Of a stretch of 64,000 nucleotides of DNA, positions 43,662 to 52,598 are shown one piece after another (the first letter of the stretch is position 1; every line of letters starts with the position of its first letter). The notes beneath the pieces are model-generated. The model was not told the DNA's origin and did no database searches. It worked only from the letters and a program-made list of their open reading frames with translations. Position numbers and translations under genes: made by a program. The DNA is from Sphingobacterium sp. SGG-5 (lineage in GTDB: Bacteria > Bacteroidota > Bacteroidia > Sphingobacteriales > Sphingobacteriaceae), in the NCBI RefSeq assembly GCF_011043525.1, contig NZ_JAAKGO010000005.1:310001-374000 (forward strand). Reading direction: 5' to 3'.

Positions 43662-44864
43662 TTATTTTAAAAACATATCGTAAATATTACTCACCATAAG
43701 AATACTGATTACCGCGAGGCCTAAAGCTCCGGCAATCCTATAAAACCGGTTATTGGCATGCGCCCCCATAATCGATTTATCATTAGCAATGATATAGATG
43801 GATACGCCAATAAAAGGTACGAGAAAAATCGTAACACTCTGTGCGAGGACAATCAATTCTAAAGGCAGCCGACCAAAAGAGATCGCCACAAGACAGCCCA
43901 GGATCATGACAATGGAGATCAGTATTTTGACTTTCTTTGAACTTAGGCTACTTCCAAAACCAAGCGCATCGCCCAATAGTGCCCCGCCTACCGTAGCATT
44001 GCCGACCAAAGAAGAAAAAGCCGCCCCAAAGAGACCGACAAAGAATAACGAACTGGCATGCTTACCGAATAAAGGTTCTAAAGCTTTTCCCATTTCCGCT
44101 GCACTTCCCACGTGGATACCTTTGGGGAACAGTACCGCGGCCGCACATACGACGACAGACGCACTCATAAATCCAAGTATCGCTACACCGGTATAGGCTC
44201 CCCGCGCCGAATTTTTAATATTAACACCCTCATGGCTTGATTTTCGGCGCTCCTGAATCAAATAAGTCTGATAAAAGGCCCCCACCAGCGAAAAGCAAGA
44301 AGCCGTGAACGCAATGACCAAGCCAAGCGAACCTGTAGGCATTGTCGGTACAAATCCCGTAAAAAAACGCCCGGCATCGATATCTGCCAGAAATAAGGTC
44401 GCAATAAAACAGGCCAGCATGACCAGCACTAAACCCAACATGAGCTTCTCCATAACCTTATAAAAAGACGGAAAAAACAATAGGGCGATTGCTAGGACAG
44501 TAAAGGTGATAATCCATATCGACATCGGTGTCCCGGTCGCTTCGCCGATAGCGATGCCGACGCCAATGCCGTTTCCTGCCTGAAAAGAAGTCGCTACCAG
44601 AAATATTCCCACACCTATCGCTATACCTATCCCCTTATTAAAGCGCTCTTTGATTAACGTCAGCAAAGACTTGTCGTGGATAACACCTATCCGTGCACAC
44701 ATCGCTGTATAAACACCCATAAAAAACAGCGCTAATCCGACGATCCACATCAGCGAATATTCGTAATCCGCTCCCATCTTCGAGGTGATGGTCATTTTGC
44801 TCGGACCAAATACTAAAGCCGCTGTAATAATCCCGGGACCTAGTATATTTAATAGTTTCTTCAT
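43662..44864 (-). CDS. Nramp-fold transporter lacking the metal-binding motifs
   Basis: 400 residues with about eleven hydrophobic segments in the Nramp pattern. Aligning TM1 by eye with MntH (GPAFIAAIGYIDPGN against GPGIITAALVFGPSK) puts Gly20-Pro-Ser-Lys23 where the metal-binding DPGN should be. In TM6 the MPH motif (ATIMPHVIYLHS) is replaced by LVGAFYQTYLIQ. The glycine-rich loops GIGVGIAIGEATGTP and GNATVGGALLGDALG fit the family. It sits between a PQQ-type dehydrogenase and sugar-acid enzymes, so an organic acid or sugar substrate is more likely than Mn(II). That is inference. Confidence 0.8.
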   Translation of the reverse strand: MKKLLNILGPGIITAALVFGPSKMTITSKMGADYEYSLMWIVGLALFFMGVYTAMCARIGVIHDKSLLTLIKERFNKGIGIAIGVGIFLVATSFQAGNGIGVGIAIGEATGTPMSIWIITFTVLAIALLFFPSFYKVMEKLMLGLVLVMLACFIATLFLADIDAGRFFTGFVPTMPTGSLGLVIAFTASCFSLVGAFYQTYLIQERRKSSHEGVNIKNSARGAYTGVAILGFMSASVVVCAAAVLFPKGIHVGSAAEMGKALEPLFGKHASSLFFVGLFGAAFSSLVGNATVGGALLGDALGFGSSLSSKKVKILISIVMILGCLVAISFGRLPLELIVLAQSVTIFLVPFIGVSIYIIANDKSIMGAHANNRFYRIAGALGLAVISILMVSNIYDMFLK

Positions 44865-44868
44865 TTTT

Positions 44869-46395
44869 TTATTTTTGTTTGTCGTGCTTTCTGTGCGTTT
44901 CTACCTGCATACTATCTATCGCCGCATAATTATTTCCAAAATTGTTCCTGACATACGTTGCTATTTCTGCAATCTCCTTATTCGATAAAAAGCTGAATGA
45001 CGGCATCATTTGATCATAATCGATTTCATCTATTTTTATTTTTCCACTCAAACCGTTCAGCATGACATCGACAAATTTATGCTCATCTTTGATCCATTCT
45101 GTTTGGCGCAATGGCGGAAATATTCCTTTCTGCCCCGCCCCATCATCCTTATGGCAGGATGCACAATAAGCCTGATATAAAGATTTACCACTGTTCACAT
45201 CTACAGTCTGTATCTCATTCTCCACGAGATACTTATTTGGTACAAAATCGATCTTCGTCAGCTTGAGAATACGGTCATCGGTCTCCAACGGGAAACCGAC
45301 CTGTTTCTTCCAATCGCGATTGCTCGTCGCAATATAGATATTTCCCTTGTTATCACTGGTAATTGCACGAATCCGCCCATATACATCCTTGAGATAAACC
45401 TTTTCCGCAATCACCTCCGTCTGTTCGTCATTCAAACGCAACACGTGGAGGCTCTGGTCCTTCAAGGTACCTAACAGCAGCGAGTTTTTCCATTCCGGTA
45501 TGATATCGGACTGTGGATAATGTAATGCAGCAGGAGCGATGACCGGAGTCCATGCCTTGATAGGCTCCGTCGTTCCGTGAAGTTGCGCATACGCTATCTC
45601 TTCAGGCAAATCGTGGTAGCCTTCAATCTTTTTCCAGCCGTAATTATGTAACGGCCTAATCCAGTTCAGCTCGTCTTCAATAGCATCACCGTGTTCCGAA
45701 GTAATGATATTGCCATTCAGCGTGACAGTTATCCCTTGCATATTGCGAAAGCCCCAAGCATACACGTAAGATCCGGGAATCGGATTGTCTTGAGGCACCT
45801 CTCCCTCATCCGTCATCCGTAGTATTTTTCCGTTCAACGTCGTCGAATCCTGAGCATGTGTTTGTGACGCAACATCTCCGGTAGCCCAATACAAAATATT
45901 TTTTTTATCAAAAACCATCCGTGAACCATTATGCGCTCTTGCTCCCTTAATCTTCAATAACACTTTGGTTTCCGAGATCATACCTTTATCGTATTTCAAC
46001 CGCAACAGTTCACTAAAAATATGTTCGCCTTCCTTAACCGTATAACAGGTGTATAAGTAAGGCTTATGACGGAAATCCGGATGGACGGTCAAGGCCAAAA
46101 GACCTAATGTACGCTGCTGGTAAACGCGAGGTACAGTATAGATAGCTGTACGCTTATTTGTCTTCAGATTCAACTCCGAGATTGTGCCTTTTATTTCGGT
46201 AAAGAAAATAGAATTTGTCTCCGAATTGTATTGCATGTCCCAAGGAACATCGAGACTGTCAAGCAACTCCTCCACACCCAAAAAAGTAGTCTCCGATACT
46301 TTTACAAAATCGATATATCTATCTCTGTTCTCAAGAGCAACACAACCCAGCAAGAACAACATGCTGTATACCGCAAGCCAAACTATTCTTTGCAT
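44869..46395 (-). CDS. PQQ-type sugar/sorbosone dehydrogenase fused to cytochrome c
   Basis: 508 residues from the ATG at 46395, which begins MQRIVWLAVYSMLFLLGC, a lipoprotein signal; a longer in-frame start at 46443 adds 16 basic residues. Residues of about 45-390 form the six-bladed soluble glucose dehydrogenase propeller with GARAHNGSRMVFD (catalytic His) and YAWGFRNMQGI (Arg). Residues of about 400-490 are a c-type cytochrome with the heme site CASCH and axial Met in QMMPSF. It would oxidise a sugar in the periplasm and pass electrons to the chain. First gene of the second catabolic operon, behind the palindrome at 46490. Confidence 0.88.
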   Translation of the reverse strand: MQRIVWLAVYSMLFLLGCVALENRDRYIDFVKVSETTFLGVEELLDSLDVPWDMQYNSETNSIFFTEIKGTISELNLKTNKRTAIYTVPRVYQQRTLGLLALTVHPDFRHKPYLYTCYTVKEGEHIFSELLRLKYDKGMISETKVLLKIKGARAHNGSRMVFDKKNILYWATGDVASQTHAQDSTTLNGKILRMTDEGEVPQDNPIPGSYVYAWGFRNMQGITVTLNGNIITSEHGDAIEDELNWIRPLHNYGWKKIEGYHDLPEEIAYAQLHGTTEPIKAWTPVIAPAALHYPQSDIIPEWKNSLLLGTLKDQSLHVLRLNDEQTEVIAEKVYLKDVYGRIRAITSDNKGNIYIATSNRDWKKQVGFPLETDDRILKLTKIDFVPNKYLVENEIQTVDVNSGKSLYQAYCASCHKDDGAGQKGIFPPLRQTEWIKDEHKFVDVMLNGLSGKIKIDEIDYDQMMPSFSFLSNKEIAEIATYVRNNFGNNYAAIDSMQVETHRKHDKQK

Positions 46396-46489
46396 CGTTG
46401 CGCGCTTAGACTTTAATTTTTTCGAACAATGATTGTACATCACTAATTACAGGTTTCTCGTTTATCATATCTGCAAATATGCATAATAC

Positions 46490-46507
46490 TTCGTTAACGT
46501 TAACGAA
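46490..46507. promoter_or_regulatory. LacI-type operator, perfect 18-bp palindrome
   Basis: TTCGTTAACGTTAACGAA is a perfect palindrome with the central CG typical of LacI/PurR operators. It lies 95 bases before the start of the PQQ-type dehydrogenase gene. Related sites occur at 61250 and 61337 before susC. Confidence 0.7.
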
Positions 46508-46515
46508 ATGAGTTC

Positions 46516-46538
46516 AAAAAAATGCCCCAGTGGGGGCA
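46516..46538 (-). terminator. Terminator of the susC-SGNH operon
   Basis: Minus strand: TGCCCC-CACT-GGGGCA stem followed by seven T residues. It lies 109 bases past the SGNH gene stop and just before the LacI-type palindrome, so it separates the polysaccharide operon from the catabolic operon. The remaining bases up to 46646 are AT-rich with no feature seen. Confidence 0.85.
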
Positions 46539-46646
46539 CTTTCTTTAATCAATTGCGCTAATATAACAATATTAATCCGATTCACAATATTTTTTTATTT
46601 TTTTTCATCGTGGCAACTTATTTTGCTTTAGTCTATTGATCTGATA

Positions 46647-48827
46647 CTATTCTAACGTGTTGAAATAATCATAATAAACACTTCCGTACAGTTTGGAACC
46701 ATCGTCGCCGGTCCGCACATGACAGCCATCTCCGCTCCAATGTTTGGTTGAGTATTTAATCAGTATCTTACCGGACTTGGGTGCATTCTTAAGAAAAACC
46801 ACTTCCAACTTCTGGTTGATTTTTTGGCTTGCCAATACGCGATCTTTCGGATAATTCATGTTAAGGGCTCCTTTTGTCAAACTTTTGTCCACGCCATAGG
46901 AATAGGGATTCCGAATCACAGCATCGGATCCGTACACATTTTTTCCATCGACAATAACTTCACAGTTTTGGATGTTCCTACGATCGAATCCTTCGATTAT
47001 ACCTTCCGTATAGCCGGTCATCGGATTTGTTCTTAATGCGCTGGCGTCTATAACCACCTCCCTATCTCGGGTCTGTGAAAACTCATAATCATAAAAAGGC
47101 TGAACTTCCAGATTTTCGAAGTCTAATTCTTTGGAAATATCATTCATGAGATCCCAATATCCCCACAGCTCTCTTGCTCCGATAATAGGAAGTGGGTTAA
47201 CCATAGAGGCTATCTTCACTTTTGGCCGGAGCGTTCTTATTCGATCGACAAATTTTCTGAATTCCTGCTCGAAGGCAGAAAAGGACCTGACCCGGATTTC
47301 CATGCCTTTAAGAATCGCTATATCTTTATACAGCAGCTCTTCGGGAGTAATAGGTCTATCGAAAAACAACTGATGGCTGGCTGCATCATATTTTTCCACT
47401 TTTCGTACGACGTATTCTCTATTGTTTGAAAAATATCCACCCAGAAACACATAATCTCCCTGCTGGGGGGGTGTATCTGCCTGATGGAGCTTATCCGACA
47501 AAAATGTCACGCTATTTGCTGTTATCTTTTCAATTTTTCCGACCCATTTTTGGAAATTATACGTATCTGCCTGCCCATTATAGGTAATAGATTTAGGCGG
47601 AAGTGTCCGGATAGACTGCAGTTCCTGTAACGTTAAATCAGGATGCTCAGTATAGAGTTTATACCCTCCCACGCTCCAGTCGTCATTTGGCGTCGTTTCC
47701 ATGTATACAACATCTGGGTTAAATTCGGCTATTTTTTTATAACCGCGGTGAAATTCGTCTGGATTGTTAAAAAAAGCCAGTTTCCATCCACCTATACCTG
47801 CATTTTGAAAATGAAAAAACCGATTGGTCGCAAAATTGAAGATAAAATAAGGGAGCCCTTTTGTCCCTTTATAATTACCCTTTATCCGCAGTTCGACCTC
47901 TCGTTCCTTCACATCTTCAAATCGGTAAATTTTAATCGCACGGTCATCCGTCTCCCTGAAGTCCAATCCACTGGAGACCCGTGATGGTTTGGTGATATCA
48001 AAAGCGACATCTCCATCGCCAAATGGGCTTTCCAGTTCGCCTTTACCGGATTTGCCTATGGTGGTTTTTTCGTAACTGATCTCTTCACCATACGAAAAAC
48101 CGACCGTCAGTTTATCGCCTTTGGCCGGTGCTTTACGGAAAGAAATCCAATGGTGCACCTCTGGATCGCCATTCTTGCCTTCGCCGTATTTCCGAATCAC
48201 CATATAGTCCAAGCCGCCCGGAATTGCACCACCACCATAACCTCCTTGATTATGATCCCCTTGCAACAATTTCCCGTTTAACTGTATATGATGTCCAAAT
48301 GTAAAGGCTCTGCCCAGATCAAATTGTTTGGTTTTGCCATCACCTTCAAACACCATATCTGCCGTGCCGATGGGACTGGGATTCCAATTATTGATGGTAT
48401 CGTATAAAATGCCGTCTATGTATACTTCGATCAGGGAAGCGGATGCGTTGCTTCTTTCTATTCCCTGGACAAGCGTGATCTCATCTCCTGTAATCGAAAA
48501 TTTGATGTTCGAGTTTACGCCGGCAATTTTCAAGGCATTACCACCAAAGAATTTTTGATCGTTCGGTCCGTTTAAATAAGCGTGCTCACCTTCCGCCTTT
48601 ACCATATCCGCTTCAACCGTAGTGGACTTGTTTCTTTGTATATTCAAGATAGCCTCTCTCACCAAGCCGGATTGTAAAAAACCTCCTCCCCAGGTAACTG
48701 AGGAACCTGCGAAACTTATTCTCCAATTCTTGGAAGCTACGCTCTTTACCACTGATTTTTGTTGCCCAAAACAGACAGAGGAGACAATAAGCAATATTAA
48801 AATGTAATGGATTCTGTGTTTTATCAT
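46647..48827 (-). CDS. SGNH-type esterase with a very large insertion
   Basis: 726 residues after choosing the ATG at 48827 (MIKHRIHYILILLIVSSVCFG is a signal peptide; the upstream frame is non-coding in character). Block I is GSSVTWG with predicted nucleophile Ser43, where most SGNH enzymes have GDS. A TPNDDWS segment near the middle fits block III. Block V, the Asp/His dyad, is Asp700-Gly-Cys-His703 in GDGCHVRTGDDGSKLYG, close to the usual DGxHPxxxG pattern. So the domain halves are about 650 residues apart, with beta-rich insertions (VEVYIDGILYDTINNW, HHWISFRKAPAKGDKL). Likely deacetylates the target polysaccharide outside the cytoplasm. Confidence 0.7.
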   Translation of the reverse strand: MIKHRIHYILILLIVSSVCFGQQKSVVKSVASKNWRISFAGSSVTWGGGFLQSGLVREAILNIQRNKSTTVEADMVKAEGEHAYLNGPNDQKFFGGNALKIAGVNSNIKFSITGDEITLVQGIERSNASASLIEVYIDGILYDTINNWNPSPIGTADMVFEGDGKTKQFDLGRAFTFGHHIQLNGKLLQGDHNQGGYGGGAIPGGLDYMVIRKYGEGKNGDPEVHHWISFRKAPAKGDKLTVGFSYGEEISYEKTTIGKSGKGELESPFGDGDVAFDITKPSRVSSGLDFRETDDRAIKIYRFEDVKEREVELRIKGNYKGTKGLPYFIFNFATNRFFHFQNAGIGGWKLAFFNNPDEFHRGYKKIAEFNPDVVYMETTPNDDWSVGGYKLYTEHPDLTLQELQSIRTLPPKSITYNGQADTYNFQKWVGKIEKITANSVTFLSDKLHQADTPPQQGDYVFLGGYFSNNREYVVRKVEKYDAASHQLFFDRPITPEELLYKDIAILKGMEIRVRSFSAFEQEFRKFVDRIRTLRPKVKIASMVNPLPIIGARELWGYWDLMNDISKELDFENLEVQPFYDYEFSQTRDREVVIDASALRTNPMTGYTEGIIEGFDRRNIQNCEVIVDGKNVYGSDAVIRNPYSYGVDKSLTKGALNMNYPKDRVLASQKINQKLEVVFLKNAPKSGKILIKYSTKHWSGDGCHVRTGDDGSKLYGSVYYDYFNTLE

Positions 48828-48886
48828 AAAAATATGTACATTAATTGTAATTAAATGTTGTGTTCCCGAGCATGATAACAAACAAT

Positions 48887-50395
48887 TTATTGCTTGATGT
48901 ACGGCGTATCTTCGATGCCCAGCTCCGGCCATCTGTCCTTAATCCATGACGGCCCTACATCGGTTCTCTTTAAGGGGCTTCGGATAATGTTTCCTTCCAG
49001 TGCACTCCCTGTCGGATAATAATACATCCCGTCTGCTCCCTTATACAACTGCGGATCCTCAATTGAGATCCCCGGTATGTCTCCAAGGCTGTTTAAATTC
49101 CCTTTAAAGAATATATTGCCCTCGTATTGGATATTCCCAATTGGTTCATCCAATACTTGAATAACAGGAACTGTGCTACTATTTCCAATGATTACATTCT
49201 CTTTGTAGGTTATGTTTTCTACAGGTACGATCATTTCACTAGTCTGGTTATAGTACTGGCCGATAAGAATATTTTTATCGTTGTCTATCAAAGTATTATT
49301 TGCGATCAGCACATTCTTGGTCGGATAATAACCGCCTTTACCGGGGTAATTATCAGGTTCACCCTCGTAAAGTACAATGGCAGCTTTTCCCTTGGCTCTT
49401 GTCCCTTGGATATAATTGCCGCTAATGATATTATCCTCACCGATAATTAAAATCCCTCCCGTATAACTCGGATTTTCTGCCGGTAGAATATAATTTTCGG
49501 CAATCAGGTTACCATTACCCTGCCTTACACAGATGCTTCCTGACGCATTGATGAACGTATTGTTCTTGATGATATTTCCGCCGGATTTTATATTGATAAT
49601 CTTACCTATTCCGAGCATATTCTCAAAGATATTGGCTTCTACCGTCGTGCGTGATGCCGATAAGGCCTGTACTCCATCTCCTATACGGATGGCTGTTGCT
49701 CCACCGGCACCGATAGATGGCATATCTTTAAAATAGTTGTGATGGATATGGTGATAGTTTGCTTCGTTGGTAGCACGCCAAACGATCAAAAGCACACTAT
49801 TGCTTGTCTTTCCCTGAAAGAAACAATGGTCTACCGTATTATTGGTCCCAAAAAGGCTGATCCATACATCTGCTCCATCTTCCCTCGGCCTATTGTATCC
49901 GGAAATTACGACATTCGTAAGCCGACTATGGTGGGCGGGAGCAGCTTTATAGTTGAATTTGATAAAATAGCTGGGCAACGAAGAGTATCCATCCTTGAAA
50001 TGCAGACCATCAACAACCAGGTACTCCCCCGACATTTGTAGCGAAGACCGGCCCGAAATAACAACTCCTCCCGGCGACTGGGTTTTCAACGTGATGGGCT
50101 TTTCTTTCGTCCCATTGCCCGTAAATATAATATCCAGATCACGCCATACCCCATCTTTCATGACAATAATATCACCAGGGGCAACTTCTGCTATAGCCGT
50201 GTTGAGTTCTGCCTTCGAAGTCACTAACCTTCCCGTCGGCTCGTCTGGAGGAGGAGGATCGTCATCAACTGGCTTTTTGTCCGGATCCTTGATTATGGTC
50301 TCCTCTTTCTCCACGTAGTCTTCTCCGTTTTTTGAACACGATAAGATACCTACCCCAATAAAAAAAACAAGTGCTAATGTGGATACAGCTTTCAT
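48887..50395 (-). CDS. PL6 family polysaccharide lyase, lipoprotein form
   Basis: 502 residues from the ATG at 50395; lipobox GILSC (Cys20) then an acidic, proline-rich linker (DDDPPPPDEP) of surface lipoproteins. The rest is a right-handed beta helix of the chondroitinase B/alginate lyase family PL6. The catalytic pair is Lys270 (NIKSGGN) and Arg291 (CVRQGNGN), 21 residues apart as in chondroitinase B and AlyGC. It is closely similar throughout to the gene at 53665, for example at KIINIKSGGNIIKNNTF and YPGKGGYYPTKNVLIANNTL. Alginate or another polyuronate is the likely substrate; the subfamily cannot be set by eye. Confidence 0.88.
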   Translation of the reverse strand: MKAVSTLALVFFIGVGILSCSKNGEDYVEKEETIIKDPDKKPVDDDPPPPDEPTGRLVTSKAELNTAIAEVAPGDIIVMKDGVWRDLDIIFTGNGTKEKPITLKTQSPGGVVISGRSSLQMSGEYLVVDGLHFKDGYSSLPSYFIKFNYKAAPAHHSRLTNVVISGYNRPREDGADVWISLFGTNNTVDHCFFQGKTSNSVLLIVWRATNEANYHHIHHNYFKDMPSIGAGGATAIRIGDGVQALSASRTTVEANIFENMLGIGKIINIKSGGNIIKNNTFINASGSICVRQGNGNLIAENYILPAENPSYTGGILIIGEDNIISGNYIQGTRAKGKAAIVLYEGEPDNYPGKGGYYPTKNVLIANNTLIDNDKNILIGQYYNQTSEMIVPVENITYKENVIIGNSSTVPVIQVLDEPIGNIQYEGNIFFKGNLNSLGDIPGISIEDPQLYKGADGMYYYPTGSALEGNIIRSPLKRTDVGPSWIKDRWPELGIEDTPYIKQ

Positions 50396-50472
50396 ACCAT
50401 TTTGTGAATAAAAACGATGAATAGGAAGTCGGCGTAATCCGACTTCCTGTCCTATCAAATTATAAAAGGTGT

Positions 50473-51852
50473 TTACTGTGGCTTGTACGTAACTTTAATG
50501 TCATCGAAATAACTATGTGTGTTTGCACTTGACGTGCTAAAGTAGAGACGGTTCACCTCCGTGCGCCCCCCATCCGTCGCAAGACCGCTTCCGAGCAAAA
50601 CACCATCTCTATACACATTAAAGGTAGCACCGACCATTTCAATACGCAACTTGAACCATTCATCCCATATGACACTAGTGACTGGATTGAATTCCGTTAT
50701 AGTAGCACCCGCATAATACCGTATCGTTGTGCTGAAATTACTTACTCTGGCAACGCTAGTTGTTCCATCATATAAGCCTATAAGGGTATTGGCGCTTTGA
50801 GCCGCTTGAAGATCAAGCTTCACCCACAGCTCTACCGTCACGTTCTCATACTTTTCAGCTGTGTTTTCCGAATTAAAATACCGGCCTATATTCCTTGTTC
50901 CACTAGTCTCAAGAAAAGCCAGACTTTTTGTACCGCTGACAGACATATTATCAGAAATAACCGCTTTGGTCGATGAAAGAGCATATCCCAACTCTTCCAG
51001 TGTCTCTGCACCATCAAAATGATGTTCAAACACAACGATATCAACAGGATCCGTTGTAAACGTTAGCGTCTGTGCCTCGCTGGCTAGCGTAACAGCGGTT
51101 GCTTTGATACGGACCTCTACCGATTTATCGCCGGTGAGATCGGGTCCATTTGGACCTGCTATCCAGTCTCCTCCATCTACCCTGTACTCGTGAACGGCCG
51201 CAAGGCCGACGATGATATTCGATATGTCGTCAGCAACCAAATTCGGAGCAGCTGCCGGAGCTGCGATAATAGCCACCGGCCTTTTGTGTGTATGATCGCT
51301 CGCCGCACGAACATAGACCCGACCAACGGCGAAGGTAACTGCCGTATTGACATCGCTGGCTAAGAGCCAATCGCCATCTGTTCCATCGGTAGAATTTAAA
51401 CTGTACTCCATCTCGGTGGTCGTACCTTTAATAATCCCTTCGGCGATATCAACCGATACATCACTCAGGTACACGAGATCCATATTGTCCGAACCTAAAC
51501 TTATTACCAATCGTACATTTGCCGGATTAGTTGTTTCACGGATATACACGCGTCCGTCGTCACCGAAAGCAACCACCGTACTTCCGTCACTGGCCGCCTC
51601 CCAATCCCCGTCTACCCCATCAGTAGAATTCAAACTATATTCCATCGCAGTAGTCGTCCCGGTGATGATTCCCCCCTGTAGATCCACACCGACCTTCGTC
51701 AGATCCATAGGTTCAGCACCGACATCCGGATCATTCTTCGAACAAGCCATTAAGCCGACGACTAAAAAGATAACAGCCAACACGCCGAATAGCCTTGAAA
51801 ATATAGACGAAAGACCCTGTCTTCCTCCTTGCGGTTTATGTTCTTTGTTCAT
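50473..51852 (-). CDS. Surface lipoprotein: DUF4073-like repeats plus lectin-like domain
   Basis: 459 residues; signal and lipobox VVGLMACSK. Residues of about 50-240 hold three repeats of the DUF4073-like type, two of them nearly alike (TTTAMEYSLNSTDGVDGDW and TTTEMEYSLNSTDGTDGDW), the third diverged (LAAVHEYRVDGGDWIAG). The C-terminal 180 residues form a concanavalin/LamG-like sandwich (FEHHFDGAETLEELGYAL to RLYFSTSSANTHSYFDDIKV). That domain is homologous to the whole mature protein of the next gene. Probably a surface glycan-binding protein of the SusE/F position. Confidence 0.7.
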   Translation of the reverse strand: MNKEHKPQGGRQGLSSIFSRLFGVLAVIFLVVGLMACSKNDPDVGAEPMDLTKVGVDLQGGIITGTTTAMEYSLNSTDGVDGDWEAASDGSTVVAFGDDGRVYIRETTNPANVRLVISLGSDNMDLVYLSDVSVDIAEGIIKGTTTEMEYSLNSTDGTDGDWLLASDVNTAVTFAVGRVYVRAASDHTHKRPVAIIAAPAAAPNLVADDISNIIVGLAAVHEYRVDGGDWIAGPNGPDLTGDKSVEVRIKATAVTLASEAQTLTFTTDPVDIVVFEHHFDGAETLEELGYALSSTKAVISDNMSVSGTKSLAFLETSGTRNIGRYFNSENTAEKYENVTVELWVKLDLQAAQSANTLIGLYDGTTSVARVSNFSTTIRYYAGATITEFNPVTSVIWDEWFKLRIEMVGATFNVYRDGVLLGSGLATDGGRTEVNRLYFSTSSANTHSYFDDIKVTYKPQ

Positions 51853-51899
51853 GACACTTTGTTCTAATTTATTGGTTAGTTTTTATAGCACGATGATAC

Positions 51900-52538
51900 T
51901 CAATTCCGCAAGACGCGGACATCATCGATATATGCCGCCTTATTGCCGACAGAATAGAAAATAGTGTTTACCTTGGTGTGTCCGCCGAGCGTGGGAATAT
52001 TCTCCCCCACGAGCTTATCGTTCATGTACACATTGTATTTGTTGCCCGTGATCGCTATTCGGACAGTCACCCATTCATTGGCACTATATGGAGCAAGCGT
52101 ATTTTTCTCATTAGCGTCGTTTATGTAGATCAAGTTTTTACTGAACATGTTGGTCTTCACCACCGCATCCCGTCCATTATACAGGGAGATCCCAAAAGAT
52201 CCGCCCATTTCGGGAACGTTTACCTTCCATTCGACCGTCGCGTTCGGCACACCGACATTGTCAAATTTTTTCCTTAGATTGAGCTGTTTGACAGCAAAGA
52301 AAACACTGTTTTCTCCGCTTGCGCTTCTATCGGAGGAAATGACGGGTCTTTCCGACATACCTTGGGCAGCTCCCGGCCGGTAGCCCAAAGCCTCCAGGCT
52401 CTTGCCATCATCAAAATTATCCTCAAATACGGCTTGTTGAGCTGCCGCTTGTCCGGGCATATTTAGCAGGAACATGACTAATAATGCTCCCATCCATGAT
52501 GCTATTCCTCTTTTTTTAATTTCTCTTACTTTTTTCAT
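51900..52538 (-). CDS. Exported lectin-like single-domain protein
   Basis: 212 residues with a signal peptide (LVMFLLNMPGQAAAQQ). The mature part begins FEDNFDDGKSLEALGYRPG and ends HTKVNTIFYSVGNKAAYIDDVRVLRN, matching the C-terminal domain of the neighbouring 459-residue lipoprotein (FEHHFDGAETLEELGYAL ... RLYFSTSSANTHSYFDDIKV). A concanavalin-like carbohydrate-binding sandwich is likely. No catalytic motif is visible. Its position between nitrilase and lipoprotein genes of the locus suggests substrate binding in the periplasm. Confidence 0.7.
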   Translation of the reverse strand: MKKVREIKKRGIASWMGALLVMFLLNMPGQAAAQQAVFEDNFDDGKSLEALGYRPGAAQGMSERPVISSDRSASGENSVFFAVKQLNLRKKFDNVGVPNATVEWKVNVPEMGGSFGISLYNGRDAVVKTNMFSKNLIYINDANEKNTLAPYSANEWVTVRIAITGNKYNVYMNDKLVGENIPTLGGHTKVNTIFYSVGNKAAYIDDVRVLRN

Positions 52539-52598
52539 GATTTGCTTTTTTTAATAATGTTCTATATAAAATTCTACCCGATGATTCCGTTTGTTTTT

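Noticed and set aside
43662..44864. Mn(II)/Fe(II) importer MntH
   Set aside because: DPGN and MPH motifs are missing and the operon is catabolic, so the metal transporter label is doubtful.
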